Shown here one piece after another: positions 43,927 through 54,600 of a DNA stretch of 64,000 nt. Numbering within the stretch: position 1 is the stretch's first letter; every line of letters starts with the position of its first letter. A program made the translations under genes and the position numbers. Origin of the DNA: Nitrospira sp. Its GTDB lineage: Bacteria > Nitrospirota > Nitrospiria > Nitrospirales > Nitrospiraceae. The notes below the pieces were generated by a model. The model was not told the DNA's origin, ran no database searches, and saw only the letters and a program-made list of their open reading frames with translations. The DNA lies in NCBI GenBank assembly GCA_037045225.1, contig JBAOHZ010000009.1, positions 2,604,001-2,668,000 of the forward strand, read 5' to 3'.

Positions 43927-44847
43927 TCAGCACCAGGCGCCGAGTCGGCAGGAGACGAAGGGTTGACCAAGGGACATCGTCGGCGAACTCTTTAGGTTGG
44001 GGATGCTTGGTGAGGCAGAGGGGGTAAAGCTCGACGATGGCACCGAGGTCGCAAGTAGTGGCGTCGACGACTGATTCTGCGGAACCGGTGCGTCGGTCTT
44101 GGCCACGACGGTCGGCGCAGGGGGCGGCGATTTCTTCTCCAACTTGGCCAACAATCGACGCCCATCCCCGACAAGTTCGCTGTTCGGATACTTTTCGGCT
44201 AGTAGCTGTAATTTTTCCGTTGCCCAATCGTCAGCGCCAAGTTCCTGGTAGGTCATGGCCAGGTAGTACAGGGCCTCCGGGGCGACCTTCTTGTCCGGAT
44301 AGTCTTTCATGATCTGATCGAATCGATGCGCGGCCGCGAGATAGGACGCCCGACGATAGTAGAATTGCCCGACAAATAGATGCGTCTGCGCGAGCCAGTC
44401 GTGGCAATCGGCGATGCGTTGGAGCGCCTGGGCCTCGTACTTGCTGCCGGGGAAGTCTTTTCGTAGTTTTTCGAATGCCGCGATAGCCTTCTGAATCGGA
44501 TCCGGGTCGCGGTCGATCGATTTGCCCATTCGGAGGTGGCTTTCAGCGAGACGGAGTTGGGCATAGACCGCTAATGGATGGACCCGATGCAACTCCAAGA
44601 AATGCTGGTATTCGACGATGGCCTCTGCAAACTCTTCCTTCTCGAAAAATGCTTCGCCCCGTTTCATGATCACGTTGGGGTCGTAGTTCTTTTCGATCGT
44701 GTCGCCTAAGAAGATTTGTTCATCCGTGCCGCTCACGGGTTTGGCGTCGGCGGTCGTTTTGGGTTTGCTCGAGCATCCACTCGCAAACCACAACACCCCC
44801 ACCACCAAGGCGAGAGTGACGCACCAATCCCTTGAATGGCTGTGCAT
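43927..44847 (-). CDS. bamD: Outer-membrane assembly lipoprotein BamD
   Basis: The signal peptide ends in a lipobox, FASGC with C25 as the lipidated residue. TPR-like repeats follow at about 55-240, as in BamD/YfiO, which supports BamA in inserting barrel proteins. The C-terminal 70 residues are proline/serine/threonine-rich and probably disordered, longer than in E. coli BamD. It is divergent from the FabH-type gene. Confidence 0.88.
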   Translation of the reverse strand: MHSHSRDWCVTLALVVGVLWFASGCSSKPKTTADAKPVSGTDEQIFLGDTIEKNYDPNVIMKRGEAFFEKEEFAEAIVEYQHFLELHRVHPLAVYAQLRLAESHLRMGKSIDRDPDPIQKAIAAFEKLRKDFPGSKYEAQALQRIADCHDWLAQTHLFVGQFYYRRASYLAAAHRFDQIMKDYPDKKVAPEALYYLAMTYQELGADDWATEKLQLLAEKYPNSELVGDGRRLLAKLEKKSPPPAPTVVAKTDAPVPQNQSSTPLLATSVPSSSFTPSASPSIPNLKSSPTMSLGQPFVSCRLGAWC

Positions 44848-45054
44848 CCAGCAACTCCTTCGGTAAATTGTCGAGAATATGGAAGCAACCCTAACTATAC
44901 AATTTTTCTAGCAGATCAGGAAACGAAATGCAACGAATTCGGACTCCGGAGGTTGACCCCTTTTAGTCCCGGACCTATAATCTCGCCGCACCCCTTAAGG
45001 TTGTCGAGGGTCTTGTTACAGGCCTTCTCCAAGGGTGTGTTGAGTGGGAACCCC

Positions 45055-46047
45055 GTGAAGCGCAGTCGTATTGTCGGAACCGGTTCGTACGTGCCCTCCC
45101 GGGTTGTGGACAACGAGGAGGTGGCGGCCCCGCTTGGCTTGGATCCGGGTCAGATTGTGGCGTTAACCGGGATTCGGACCAGGCATTGGGTCGCGCAGAG
45201 CCAAGCCTCTTCAGACCTGGCGGTGGTGGCCGGGCAGCGCGCTTGCGAGGCTGCTGGGGTCACATCGGCGTCCGTCGACGCAATTCTCGTCTCAACGACT
45301 TCACCCGACAGTGCATTTCCTTCCACGGCTTGCCATGTTCAGCGTGCCTTGGGTGCGAGGCCGGTGATGGCATTCGACTTGTCGGCGTCCTGCTCGGGGT
45401 TTCTCTACGGATTATCGATGGCGGATGTCATGATTCGGAGCGGGCAGATTCGCTCCTGTCTCGTCATCGCCGCTGAAGTGAAATCACGGGTTCTCGATCT
45501 AAGAGACAAGGACACGGCCATGCTGTTCGGCGATGGTGCCGGTGCGGTGTTGGTCGTGGAGGATGCCTCGGCCCGGCCGGATGCTCCGGGTATCCTCGGT
45601 GTGCGACTCTACGCCGACGGCTCGGGCCATGGTCTGATCACGATTCCGGCCGGTGGTTCGCGAAAGCCCGGCGGAGTGGAGACCCTCCGTGCGAACGAAC
45701 ACGTGTTGCGGATGCGAGGGAGCGCCGTGTTCCGCTCCGCGGTGCGTTGCTTGGAGCAAGCAATCCTCGACATCTTGAAGGAGTTCGGGCTTGCGGCCGG
45801 CGATGTGACAAGGGTGATCGCCCATCAGGCCAATGCGCGGATTTTGGAGCAATTGCGTCGTCGTCTCGGCCTCTCGCAGGAGGCGGTCTACTCGGTGATT
45901 GAACAGTTTGGGAATACATCGTCGGCCTCCCTGCCGATCGCGCTCGACCACGCGGTGCGAGCGCAGCGACTCAAGGCAGGGGATCTGGTGTTGTTGGGCG
46001 CATTTGGCGGGGGCTTAACCTGGGCCACAGGAGTGGTACGGTGGTAA
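45055..46047 (+). CDS. fabH: 3-oxoacyl-ACP synthase III (FabH-type)
   Basis: FabH starts fatty acid synthesis from acetyl-CoA and malonyl-ACP. With the GTG at 45055 (330 residues) the catalytic triad is C113 (DLSASCSG), H257 (IAHQAN) and N287 (GNTSS). The frame remains open upstream to 44836, but that part has no homology and overlaps the bamD start. GGGAA lies just before the GTG. No other fatty acid synthesis genes flank it, so a special-purpose synthase is possible. Confidence 0.9.
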   Translation: MKRSRIVGTGSYVPSRVVDNEEVAAPLGLDPGQIVALTGIRTRHWVAQSQASSDLAVVAGQRACEAAGVTSASVDAILVSTTSPDSAFPSTACHVQRALGARPVMAFDLSASCSGFLYGLSMADVMIRSGQIRSCLVIAAEVKSRVLDLRDKDTAMLFGDGAGAVLVVEDASARPDAPGILGVRLYADGSGHGLITIPAGGSRKPGGVETLRANEHVLRMRGSAVFRSAVRCLEQAILDILKEFGLAAGDVTRVIAHQANARILEQLRRRLGLSQEAVYSVIEQFGNTSSASLPIALDHAVRAQRLKAGDLVLLGAFGGGLTWATGVVRW

Positions 46048-46071
46048 CCCCTCGCGGCTAGAAAGGACGTT

Positions 46072-46689
46072 ATGTTTGGTCTCATTCCTCGAGAAGAAGC
46101 CTTTTTCGATTTGTTCAAGAATGCGGCGCACAACATGATTGAGGGGAGCCGTCTGTTGAAAGACATGACGGAGGATTTTCGCAATCCCGTCGAGAAGGCG
46201 AAGCGCATTAAGGACGTCGAGCACATCGGAGATGGCATTACCCACGACATTGCCAGGAAGCTCAATCAGACATTTATCACGCCCATCGATCGAGAGGATA
46301 TTCATGATCTGGCGAGTGCCCTCGACGATATTTTGGATGTGGTTGAGGCCATCGCCGACCGATTTGTCCTTTATAAGGTGACGGCTCCCACGGAGTCGGC
46401 GATCCGGCTGGCGAATGTGTTGTATCAGGCGGCAGTGGAAGTCGGCGCGACGGTGGACTTGTTGGGCAAGTCGCACCAGGCGGTCACGGAATGCAGCGTT
46501 CGGGTCAATAGTCTGGAGAATGAAGCCGACCGCATTTCTCGTGATGCGATTTCTCTGCTGTTCGAGAAAGAAACTGACCCGATTGTCGTGATCAAATGGA
46601 AAGAGATCTACGAAAACTTCGAAGCAGGGACGGATCGTTGCGAAGATGTCGCCAACATTCTTGAGCGCATCGCCCTCAAGCACACGTGA
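46072..46689 (+). CDS. DUF47/PhoU-like phosphate transport accessory protein
   Basis: The 205-residue helical protein fits the DUF47 (Pit accessory) family, related to PhoU. It lies 62 bp before the pit gene, the common arrangement in which it modulates the transporter. AAAGGAC precedes the ATG. No membrane segment is present. Confidence 0.92.
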   Translation: MFGLIPREEAFFDLFKNAAHNMIEGSRLLKDMTEDFRNPVEKAKRIKDVEHIGDGITHDIARKLNQTFITPIDREDIHDLASALDDILDVVEAIADRFVLYKVTAPTESAIRLANVLYQAAVEVGATVDLLGKSHQAVTECSVRVNSLENEADRISRDAISLLFEKETDPIVVIKWKEIYENFEAGTDRCEDVANILERIALKHT

Positions 46690-46751
46690 GCGCCTCCTGC
46701 GCCTCTTGCGACACCAATCCACATTATCTTCAAGGGTAGGAAGCGGCATTC

Positions 46752-47744
46752 ATGGTTGAACTGAGCGGGCTGTTGTTGGTGGTCGTGGTCTTGGCGCTGC
46801 TGTTTGATTTTTCAAACGGCTGGCACGACAGCGCAAATGCCATTGCGACCGTGGTCTCCACTCGCGTGGTGAGTCCATCCACGGCGGTGCTGGTGGCCGG
46901 TGTGCTCAATGTCGCCGGCGCCTTCATGTCGACCGCTGTGGCCAAGATGGTCGGGACTGGGATTGTCGATCCACAGTCGGTGACTCAGGCGGTCGTGGCC
47001 TCGGCCTTGGCCGGGGCGATCATCTGGAATTTTGTGACCCTGCTGCTGGGGCTTCCGACCAGCTCGTCGCATGCGCTCATCGGGGGGTTGGTCGGTGCCG
47101 CGCTCACCCACGGAGGCACGGCAGCCGTCAAGTTCTCGGGTCTGCGCTCGGTACTTGAAGCAATGGTGTTGTCGCCGTTTTTTGGGTTCGCCATCGGGCT
47201 GGTGTTGATGGTCGCCCTGAGTTGGATGTTTTTTCGGGTGCCGCGCGCCTTGGCCTTGCGGCTGTTCTCACGGATGCAGTTAGTTTCCGCCAGCTTTATG
47301 GCATTCAGTCATGGGGCGAACGACGCGCAGAAAGCCATGGGCATCATCACCCTCGCGCTAGTCTCGGCTGGAGCGATTCCGACGGCTGAGGTGCCGACCT
47401 GGGTCATTGGCTCGTGCGCCCTGGCGATGGGGCTCGGCACGGCGGTGGGCGGGTGGCGAATCGTACGAACCCTGGGCATGCGGATCGTCAAACTGGAGCC
47501 TGTCCATGGGTTCGCCGCTGAAACCGGGGCGGCGATTGTGCTGCTGGCGACGGCTCATATCGGTTTGCCGGTCAGCACGACCCACACGATCACCTCCACC
47601 GTCATGGGTGTCGGGGCGGTCAAGCGGCTCTCGGCCGTGCGCTGGGGCGTGACCAGGCGGATCCTATCGGCCTGGCTTTTTACCTTGCCGGGTGCGGCGT
47701 TGCTCTCGACTATCTGCTACCTATTGCTGTCGAAACTCCAGTAG
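46752..47744 (+). CDS. pit: Low-affinity inorganic phosphate transporter (PiT family)
   Basis: The 330-residue transporter has about ten membrane segments. The duplicated PiT signature is visible as FDFSNGWHDSANAIATVVST near the N-terminus and SFMAFSHGANDAQKAMGII in the second half. Its 3' end overlaps the convergent kinase gene by 35 bp. The neighbouring phosphate-type two-component system suggests regulation by phosphate. Confidence 0.95.
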   Translation: MVELSGLLLVVVVLALLFDFSNGWHDSANAIATVVSTRVVSPSTAVLVAGVLNVAGAFMSTAVAKMVGTGIVDPQSVTQAVVASALAGAIIWNFVTLLLGLPTSSSHALIGGLVGAALTHGGTAAVKFSGLRSVLEAMVLSPFFGFAIGLVLMVALSWMFFRVPRALALRLFSRMQLVSASFMAFSHGANDAQKAMGIITLALVSAGAIPTAEVPTWVIGSCALAMGLGTAVGGWRIVRTLGMRIVKLEPVHGFAAETGAAIVLLATAHIGLPVSTTHTITSTVMGVGAVKRLSAVRWGVTRRILSAWLFTLPGAALLSTICYLLLSKLQ

Positions 47745-49572
47745 TTGATTCCTGCGCAAGGAGGGGGAGGTGGACCATGAACCTGCTGCCCCTGGGCCTA
47801 TTGCCTTCCACCCAGACCTGTCCGCCGTGGGCTTCGACGATGTGCTTCACGATGGCGAGGCCGAGTCCCGTGCCGCCCAGTTCGCGCGAGCGGGCTTTGT
47901 CCACTCGGTAGAATCGCTCAAACACTCGCGGTCGGTCCGCTTCAGGAATCCCGATGCCGGAGTCGGCGACGACGATCTCGATCATCGCGCGGGGTGAGGT
48001 TGTCCGGCTCTGTGCGGCGGGGCGGATCGTCATGGAGATCTGTCCCTGGTCCGGAGTGTATTTTACCGCGTTTTCGAGCAGATTGATGAACACCTGGGCG
48101 AGCCGTTCCTCATCACCCGTAATCACCCCATACTCGTCCGTGAGTGACAGCTCGATCGTGTGATGTTTCTTGTCTGCCAATGGTTTGATGACCGCCACCG
48201 TCCGTTCCAATAATGCGCGTAAGTCCACCGGCTCATGGCGGAAGAGTACCTGCCCGGACTCGATTTGGGACAACTGGAGGAGGTCATCCAGGATCAGATT
48301 GAGCCGGTTGCTCTGGCGCATGATGATTTCCAGGAAGGCCGTCGCCGTCGTCGGCTCGTCTTTGCCTCCATCCAGCAGCGCCTCGACATAGCCCTTGATG
48401 GAGGTCAACGGCGTGCGCAGTTCGTGTGAGACGTTAGCGACGAAATCTTTGCGGATGTTCTCCAGCCTACGCAGCTCAGTAATGTCATGAAACACAAACA
48501 CGGCGCAGGCTTCTTGCTCGCGGTGACCTCCGGCAATCGATGCTTCGACTCGCAGGCATCGTCCGCTGGGCGAGAGGGTCATTTCGCCGCCTTGGCCGGA
48601 GCGGGTCTGCAGCACGAAGGAGACGATCGCGGTCAGTCCTTCGTGCCGGATGAGTTCGGCATAGTGTCGGCCCCGTGATTCCGTCAGTCCCAGAGAGAAC
48701 ATCCGTTCCAGCGCCGGATTCACCTGGACGACCGTGCCGCGATAATCCAGCACCATCACGCCTTCGACCATGGCGATGAGCATGGCCAACAGTTGTGCGC
48801 GGTCGTCCGATACTTCCTTGATTTTGGTCTCCAGCTGGTCGGTCATCTGGTTGAGGGTCTCCGCGAGCAGGCCGACTTCATCCGTCGAGGAGACCAGCAG
48901 GCGGACGCCGGGCGTCCCGCCGGCCAGCTGGCGGGCGGCGGCGGCCATTTCAGAGAGCGGCCTCGTGAGATTGCGCGACACCCACAGACTGAGGGCCATG
49001 GCCAACAGGAATGCCGCACCAAAGGCGGTCAGCAAGTCTTGCTGGATGTGCCGTACGCGCTCATCGATCGCGGTCAGCGGAAGTCCGAGTCTGATAACCG
49101 GCATGTCAGGATGTGCGGGCGAGTCGGGCGTCAGGAGACGGGCGACATAATAGGTGCGTTCCCCCGTGGTCTGGCTGGCGCGGATATCCATTCCACGTTC
49201 CGAGGCGAGCGCCTGTGCCACTTCGGGGCGGGAGAGGTGGTTTTCAACGTGAGTCAGCCCTTCGGCAGGGACTGCGCTGTCGGATAACACGGTGCCGTCT
49301 TTCCGGATCACGGTAATACGAAGGTGGGCCTGTTGGCTTAGTGCACGGACGGTAGCGTGGAGCAGGGCGATTTGGCTGGTCGATCCAGACTGATCAAACA
49401 GGGGTCTGAGTGTCATCGCCGCCAAGCCGCTGCTGGTCTCCAGCGTCTCCGCCATGCGGCTGAGTTCGGTCTGCTCCACCGAGCGGATGACCAGCCACCC
49501 TGCGACGGCCAGGCCGACGAACACGGCGGCGAGGGTGCCCAGGGCCACTTTCCACCGGATGCCGAGGTTCAT
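47710..49572 (-). CDS. Membrane histidine kinase (PhoR-like)
   Basis: The 620-residue kinase has membrane segments at about 9-29 and 179-198 around a periplasmic sensor domain. HAMP (about 200-250), PAS (about 262-370), HisKA with H383 in NVSHELRTPLTS, and an ATPase domain follow. The architecture is that of PhoR-type kinases, and the pit/DUF47 genes face it. Its ATG overlaps the response regulator stop by 4 bp. Phosphate sensing is inferred from context. Confidence 0.9.
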   Translation of the reverse strand: MNLGIRWKVALGTLAAVFVGLAVAGWLVIRSVEQTELSRMAETLETSSGLAAMTLRPLFDQSGSTSQIALLHATVRALSQQAHLRITVIRKDGTVLSDSAVPAEGLTHVENHLSRPEVAQALASERGMDIRASQTTGERTYYVARLLTPDSPAHPDMPVIRLGLPLTAIDERVRHIQQDLLTAFGAAFLLAMALSLWVSRNLTRPLSEMAAAARQLAGGTPGVRLLVSSTDEVGLLAETLNQMTDQLETKIKEVSDDRAQLLAMLIAMVEGVMVLDYRGTVVQVNPALERMFSLGLTESRGRHYAELIRHEGLTAIVSFVLQTRSGQGGEMTLSPSGRCLRVEASIAGGHREQEACAVFVFHDITELRRLENIRKDFVANVSHELRTPLTSIKGYVEALLDGGKDEPTTATAFLEIIMRQSNRLNLILDDLLQLSQIESGQVLFRHEPVDLRALLERTVAVIKPLADKKHHTIELSLTDEYGVITGDEERLAQVFINLLENAVKYTPDQGQISMTIRPAAQSRTTSPRAMIEIVVADSGIGIPEADRPRVFERFYRVDKARSRELGGTGLGLAIVKHIVEAHGGQVWVEGNRPRGSRFMVHLPLLAQESTTGVSTAIGSR

Positions 49573-50285
49573 GCCGGTACGTCGGATTCCCGTAGTTTGT
49601 ATCCGAGTGATTTGATCGAAATGATGGCGTCGTCCAAGAGTGGAAGTTTCTGTTTGAGGCGGCGCACGTGGACATCGACGGTGCGGGTGGTGCCGTAGTA
49701 GTCGTACCCCCAGACGGCACTCAGCAACACATCTCGCGTCAGGACTCGCCCGATGTTGCGCAGCAGGTGTTCCAGCAGGCCAAACTCTTTGGCCGTGAGG
49801 AGGACTTCTTGTCCTTCGAGCCGGACCTCATGCCGGGAGAGATCCACTGTCAATGGACCGTAGTGATATTGCGTGTGGGGGGTATTCGCGTTCCGGTCCA
49901 GTCGTCGGAGCAGCGCCTTAACGCGCGCCACCAGTGCCTTGGGGCTGAAGGGTTTGGTGACGTAGTCGTCGGCGCCCAGCTCAAGCCCGATCACCGTGTC
50001 GGATTCTTCCGCCTTGGCGGTCAGCATGAGAATGGGGAGCAGCGCGGTCTCCTGGTTCAGCCGGATGCGTTTACAGACTTCAAGCCCGTCCAGTTCGGGC
50101 AACATGAGGTCGAGAATGATCAGGTCGGGATGTTCGGCCTTGACCTGACGGAGTCCCTCTGTGCCGGTCATCGCAGTGGCCGTGCGAAATCCTTCCTTCT
50201 CGAGGTATAGCTTGACGAGTTGGAGAATATCTTGCTCATCTTCGACGATCAAAATCTTTTTGTGGGTCGCTGCGGGGAGAGACAT
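49569..50285 (-). CDS. OmpR/PhoB-type response regulator
   Basis: The 238-residue regulator has a receiver domain with D59 (LIILDLMLPELDG) and K-containing VTKPFSPK, then a winged-helix DNA-binding domain. Starting at ATG 50285 gives a good GGGAGAA site; six codons upstream could be added. It overlaps the kinase gene, forming one unit, and is divergent from ispH. Confidence 0.93.
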   Translation of the reverse strand: MSLPAATHKKILIVEDEQDILQLVKLYLEKEGFRTATAMTGTEGLRQVKAEHPDLIILDLMLPELDGLEVCKRIRLNQETALLPILMLTAKAEESDTVIGLELGADDYVTKPFSPKALVARVKALLRRLDRNANTPHTQYHYGPLTVDLSRHEVRLEGQEVLLTAKEFGLLEHLLRNIGRVLTRDVLLSAVWGYDYYGTTRTVDVHVRRLKQKLPLLDDAIISIKSLGYKLRESDVPA

Positions 50286-50457
50286 GGCGAGATTCTCCCA
50301 CAATGGTTCAGCGGCCTCAACTGCTTTTGTTCAGGGACGGGGTGGATGATCCGGTTGACGACAAGGGCGGGTCTGACGTAAGGTGGCCGTTCAGTGCGAC
50401 TACGCGCTTTCCCGACAGGCCGAACCGCCCTACATGAGCGTGAGAGGGAAACGGAAT

Positions 50458-51420
50458 ATGAAGATATATTTAGCCAATCCTCGTGGATTCTGCGCGGGTG
50501 TCGACCGCGCCATAGACATTGTTGATCTGTCACTCAAGAAATATGGGGCGCCGATTTATGTGCGTCACGAGATCGTCCATAGCCGGCACGTGGTGAACTC
50601 GCTCCGGCATAAGGGTGCCGTATTCGTGGAAGAGCTGAACGAAGTGCCCGAAGGATCGGTGGTGATCTTCAGCGCCCATGGTGTGGCGAAGTCGGTCTGG
50701 GAAGAGGCGCAGAGCCGCCGCTTGCATGTCATTGATGCCACCTGTCCGCTGGTGATCAAGGTTCATAACGAAGTGAATCGCGACTATACGCAAGGGTATG
50801 AGTTGATTCTCATCGGCCATGCGGGACATCCAGAGGTCATCGGGACGTTGGGCCAGATCCCGGATAAGTTTCACCTGGTGTCTTCCGTCCAGGATGTGGA
50901 ACGGCTTCACGTCGAGAAGACGCAGAATCTGTCCTACGTGACCCAGACCACGCTGAGTGTCGATGAATGTCGCGACATCGTCGAGGCGTTGCACCAGCGG
51001 TTCCCGAATATCAAAGGGCCGCATCAGGAAGATATCTGTTACGCGACCCAAAACCGCCAGAACGCGGTTAAGTCGTTGTCGAAGCTGGTCGATGTGATCC
51101 TCGTGATCGGGTCCCCGAACAGCTCGAATTCGAATCGACTTCGCGAATTGGGCGAGCATTGCGGCATTCCGTCCTATCTCATCGATGCGGCCTCGGATAT
51201 CAATCCGGACTGGCTGAAAGATGCCAAGAGTGTGGGGCTGTCTGCCGGGGCTTCTGCTCCTGAGGTCCTGGTCACCGAAGTGGTGGCCTACCTGAAACGC
51301 CTTGGTTCTTCCGAGGAGGTCGAGGAGCTGACGGTCATCGAAGAAGACGTCGAGTTTCTCCTTCCCAAAGAACTGGTCACGATCGAATCGGCTTCACGCG
51401 CGTCGGCCTCGGCGAACTAG
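50458..51420 (+). CDS. ispH: 4-hydroxy-3-methylbut-2-enyl diphosphate reductase IspH
   Basis: IspH makes IPP and DMAPP in the last step of the MEP pathway. The 320-residue protein (ATG 50458, GGGAAACGGAAT upstream) has the cluster cysteines C12, C96 and C194 and catalytic E126 near H124. Frames upstream to 50383 look non-coding. The first MEP enzyme, dxs, starts at the right edge of the window. Confidence 0.97.
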   Translation: MKIYLANPRGFCAGVDRAIDIVDLSLKKYGAPIYVRHEIVHSRHVVNSLRHKGAVFVEELNEVPEGSVVIFSAHGVAKSVWEEAQSRRLHVIDATCPLVIKVHNEVNRDYTQGYELILIGHAGHPEVIGTLGQIPDKFHLVSSVQDVERLHVEKTQNLSYVTQTTLSVDECRDIVEALHQRFPNIKGPHQEDICYATQNRQNAVKSLSKLVDVILVIGSPNSSNSNRLRELGEHCGIPSYLIDAASDINPDWLKDAKSVGLSAGASAPEVLVTEVVAYLKRLGSSEEVEELTVIEEDVEFLLPKELVTIESASRASASAN

Positions 51421-51497
51421 CGCTGCCTGGCGCCGGCTACGCTTCCTTCCACTGTTTTTGCCGCTCCTCCATATGTTGGGGGAGTGGCACCAATCTT

Positions 51498-51517
51498 CCC
51501 CCATATCAGGGGTTTTT
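51498..51517 (+). terminator. Candidate terminator after ispH
   Basis: A short stem of CCCC and GGGG around CATATCA leads into TTTTT. The C-run can also pair with a G-run at 51476-51482, giving an alternative stem. This is suggestive of termination before smc. Confidence 0.45.
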
Positions 51518-51528
51518 CTTTGCATTGA

Positions 51529-51547
51529 TTCTATCGCTGTGATAGAA
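51529..51547. promoter_or_regulatory. Small perfect dyad upstream of smc
   Basis: TTCTATC and GATAGAA form a perfect 7-bp inverted repeat around 5 nt, about 65 bp before the smc start. It may be an operator or a leader hairpin; nothing else supports it. Confidence 0.3.
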
Positions 51548-51609
51548 GATTTTCCGGTTTATTCCCCATACTCCGTCCCATCTCAACCTTCTTGCTCTGG
51601 AGGTCGCCG

Positions 51610-54600
51610 GTGTATCTGAAGTCATTGGAAATGCTCGGCTTCAAGTCGTTCGCGGAGGCGAAAATCCAATTCCCGAAAGGCATCACGGCCATCGTGGGTC
51701 CGAACGGGAGCGGCAAGAGTAACGTCGTCGATTCCATCCTCTGGGTGCTGGGCGAGCAAAGTACCAAAACGCTTCGGAGCGAGAAGATGGAAGACGTCAT
51801 CTTCAACGGTACGGAAGTGCGCAAGCCGTTGGGGTTGGTGGAGGTCTCGCTGGTCATCGGCGGGCTCGGTGAGTTGCGGCTGGATGCGATTTCCGGGCTG
51901 CCAAGCCAGTTGAGCGAATATCAGGAACTGATGATCACCCGCCGGCTCTATCGAAACGGGGATAGTGAATATCTCATCAACAAGACGCCCTGTCGGCTCA
52001 AGGACATTCGAAATGTCCTGATCGAAACCAGGGCAGGGTCCAAGGGACATACCGTCATCGAGCAGGGCCGAATTGAGCAGATTCTGCAGGCTTCGCCGCA
52101 GGATCGCCGGGAACTGATCGAGGAAACGGCGGGAATCGTCCGGTACAAAAAGCAAAAGGCCGAAGCCCTCCGTAAGCTTGACGCGACCCAACAGAACCTG
52201 GTGCGAGTGCGCGATATTGTCGCCGAGGTCAAGAAACAGCTCAATTCGCTGGAGCGTCAGGCCCGCCAGGCGCGTTCGTATCAGACGTTGCAGCAGGAAG
52301 CCCGTGGTCTCGAGATTGAACTCCTGTCCCGTGACTATCGCACCATGCATGCCGACCTGGAGTCCGTCGATCACGAAGCCCGAGAGGTGGAATCGCAGGA
52401 AGCGGAACAGGTGGCCGAGCAGGCGCGCATGGATGCCGAGCAGGAAGCGATCAGGCTGCGCATGAATGACGCGGCGGAGGCCATTGCGCGGGTGCGTGAT
52501 ACGTTGGCCGGCACCGAACAGCGACAGTCACAGGCTTTGACGGCTGCGGAGGTTGAGCGGAACCGGACAGAACTGTTTGAGCGGCAACGTCTGCAGGCTG
52601 CGCAGGAGATGGAACGGCTCGCTGCGGATCGCGAACAGGCTCAGGTGGAAATCGAAACGCTTCGAGCGATGCTGCTCCAATTGGAAGGGGACATCGCTGC
52701 GCAGGAGGCACAATTTCAACAGGCGGATGTCGAGGCAAAATCGTTGGCCGGCCATCGCTCCTCGGCGGTCGCGGAAGAAGAGCGTGCGCGGAAAGATGTG
52801 TTGAACTTAGCCGTACTCGTTGCGAATACGGAGCAGAGCCTCACGCAGATCACGTCCCGTCAGCAGGAAACCACTGCTCGAGCGGAACGACTCTCCCGCG
52901 AGCAGGAACAGTTGGTGGCGCAGGTGGCGGGGTTGGATCAACAACGTGACGTGCTGGCCGCGCAGCGCGAAGAGGCCAGCGGGCGCATTCAAGAACTCAT
53001 GACCGAACGGCAGGCGGCGATCGAGCGGATCGAAGGGCTGGGGGGGCAAATCACCGGCCTGGACCGCGATATCGTGAAGTTTTCCGAGGACGTCGCCGGT
53101 GTGGAGTCGCGTCTGGGTGCCCTTCAGGGCGTCGTGCGTGAGGAAATGGGGTATGGCCGTGAGGGCGAGGAAGAGGATACGGCGTTGAAAACATGCGATG
53201 GCGTGCGCGAGGCGCTCGCCGAGTGGCTGGTGATTCCGCCGGGACTGGACCGTGCCGTCGAGACGATCTTGGGGGAACGTGTTCGCGGCTGGCTCGTGGA
53301 TGAGCCGTCAGCAGCCTGTCGTGCGGTGGAGTTTTTGAAAGGCAAAGAATTGGGGCGCGGAGCGTTTCTTCCGCAGCAATTGCGGTGGGCCCCTGAGCAG
53401 GGGGCGACGGACGCATCGGCCTCGTGGTGGCCCGCGTTGAGCGGCCAGCCGGGTGTGGTGGGGCGCGCGACGGATTTGATTCGCGCGGACGGCGCCTCCG
53501 CGTCGACATTGAGCTATTTGTTCGACGGGATCGTGTTCGTGGAATCATTGGACGTGGCCCTGCAGTTGTGGCAACAGCATCAATGGGCCGCCCCCTCCGG
53601 GCCGACCTATGTCACGTTGTCGGGTGAGACGCTGGACGCCGCTGGTGTGATGACCGGGGGTGGCAGCAGTGCCAGTGGCGGTTTGCTGCAACGTCGCCGG
53701 GAAGTATTGGAGTTGGAAGCCCGGAGGACTGCAGCGATTCAAGCCCTTGAGCAGGCGCGGGCGGCGCGAGAGGAAGCGGCAGCCGACTTAGGGCTCGGCC
53801 GTGAAGATGAGCAGCGCCTCGGTCGGGCGATCCGCGAAGCGGAGATGCTGGAGTTATCGCTGCAGAAAGACGATGCGGGCGTAGAACGTCAGCGCGGAGA
53901 ATTGCACCGGCGGGTGGATGTCTTGGCGGAGGAGCTGCAACGGGGCTTGGCCGAGCAGGCGCGGCTTCAGGAGGAGTTTCAGTCCAGTCAGGCCCAGTTG
54001 GGCCAATGGGTGGCGGAGAAGCTCGGGCAGGAAACCGGGTTACTGCAAATCAGAGAGCGACTGGTCGTGATTGAAAGCCAAAGCCTGGCGATCCAACACC
54101 GCCTCACCGAGGTCCGATTGTCCTTGGAGAGCATGCGCGGGAGACGAGACCATGCCACGAACGATATTGCCCGGTTTACGCAACGACTCGATGCGGCCCA
54201 ACGCCGCGCGGCTGATTTGGAAGAGCAGGTAGCCGGCTTGGTTGAGGCGACCGAAAATAGCCGGGAGGAGCAGACCAGGCAGGAAGCGTTGTGTCGCGAA
54301 TTGGGCGCTGAGGTGGATGGAATCAAGGCCGAGTTGGTGGCCTCCCAGGAGCGGCAGGCGCAGGAAATGGCCGGGCTGCATGCGGTGGAGGCATCCCTCA
54401 GTACAGTGCGGCAGAGCCTCTCTGCGTTGCACGATCGACGAATGACGGCGGAAGTGCGCAAAGCAGAAGTGAAGGCGCACCTCTCCACAATTGAGAGCAC
54501 ATTGGCCGGGACCTACCAGATCGATCCGGCCACGTTACTCCTGCCCGCGAGTGATCAGCCGCTACCGGAGGGAGACGCACCGCCGGCCCCGGTCTCGATT

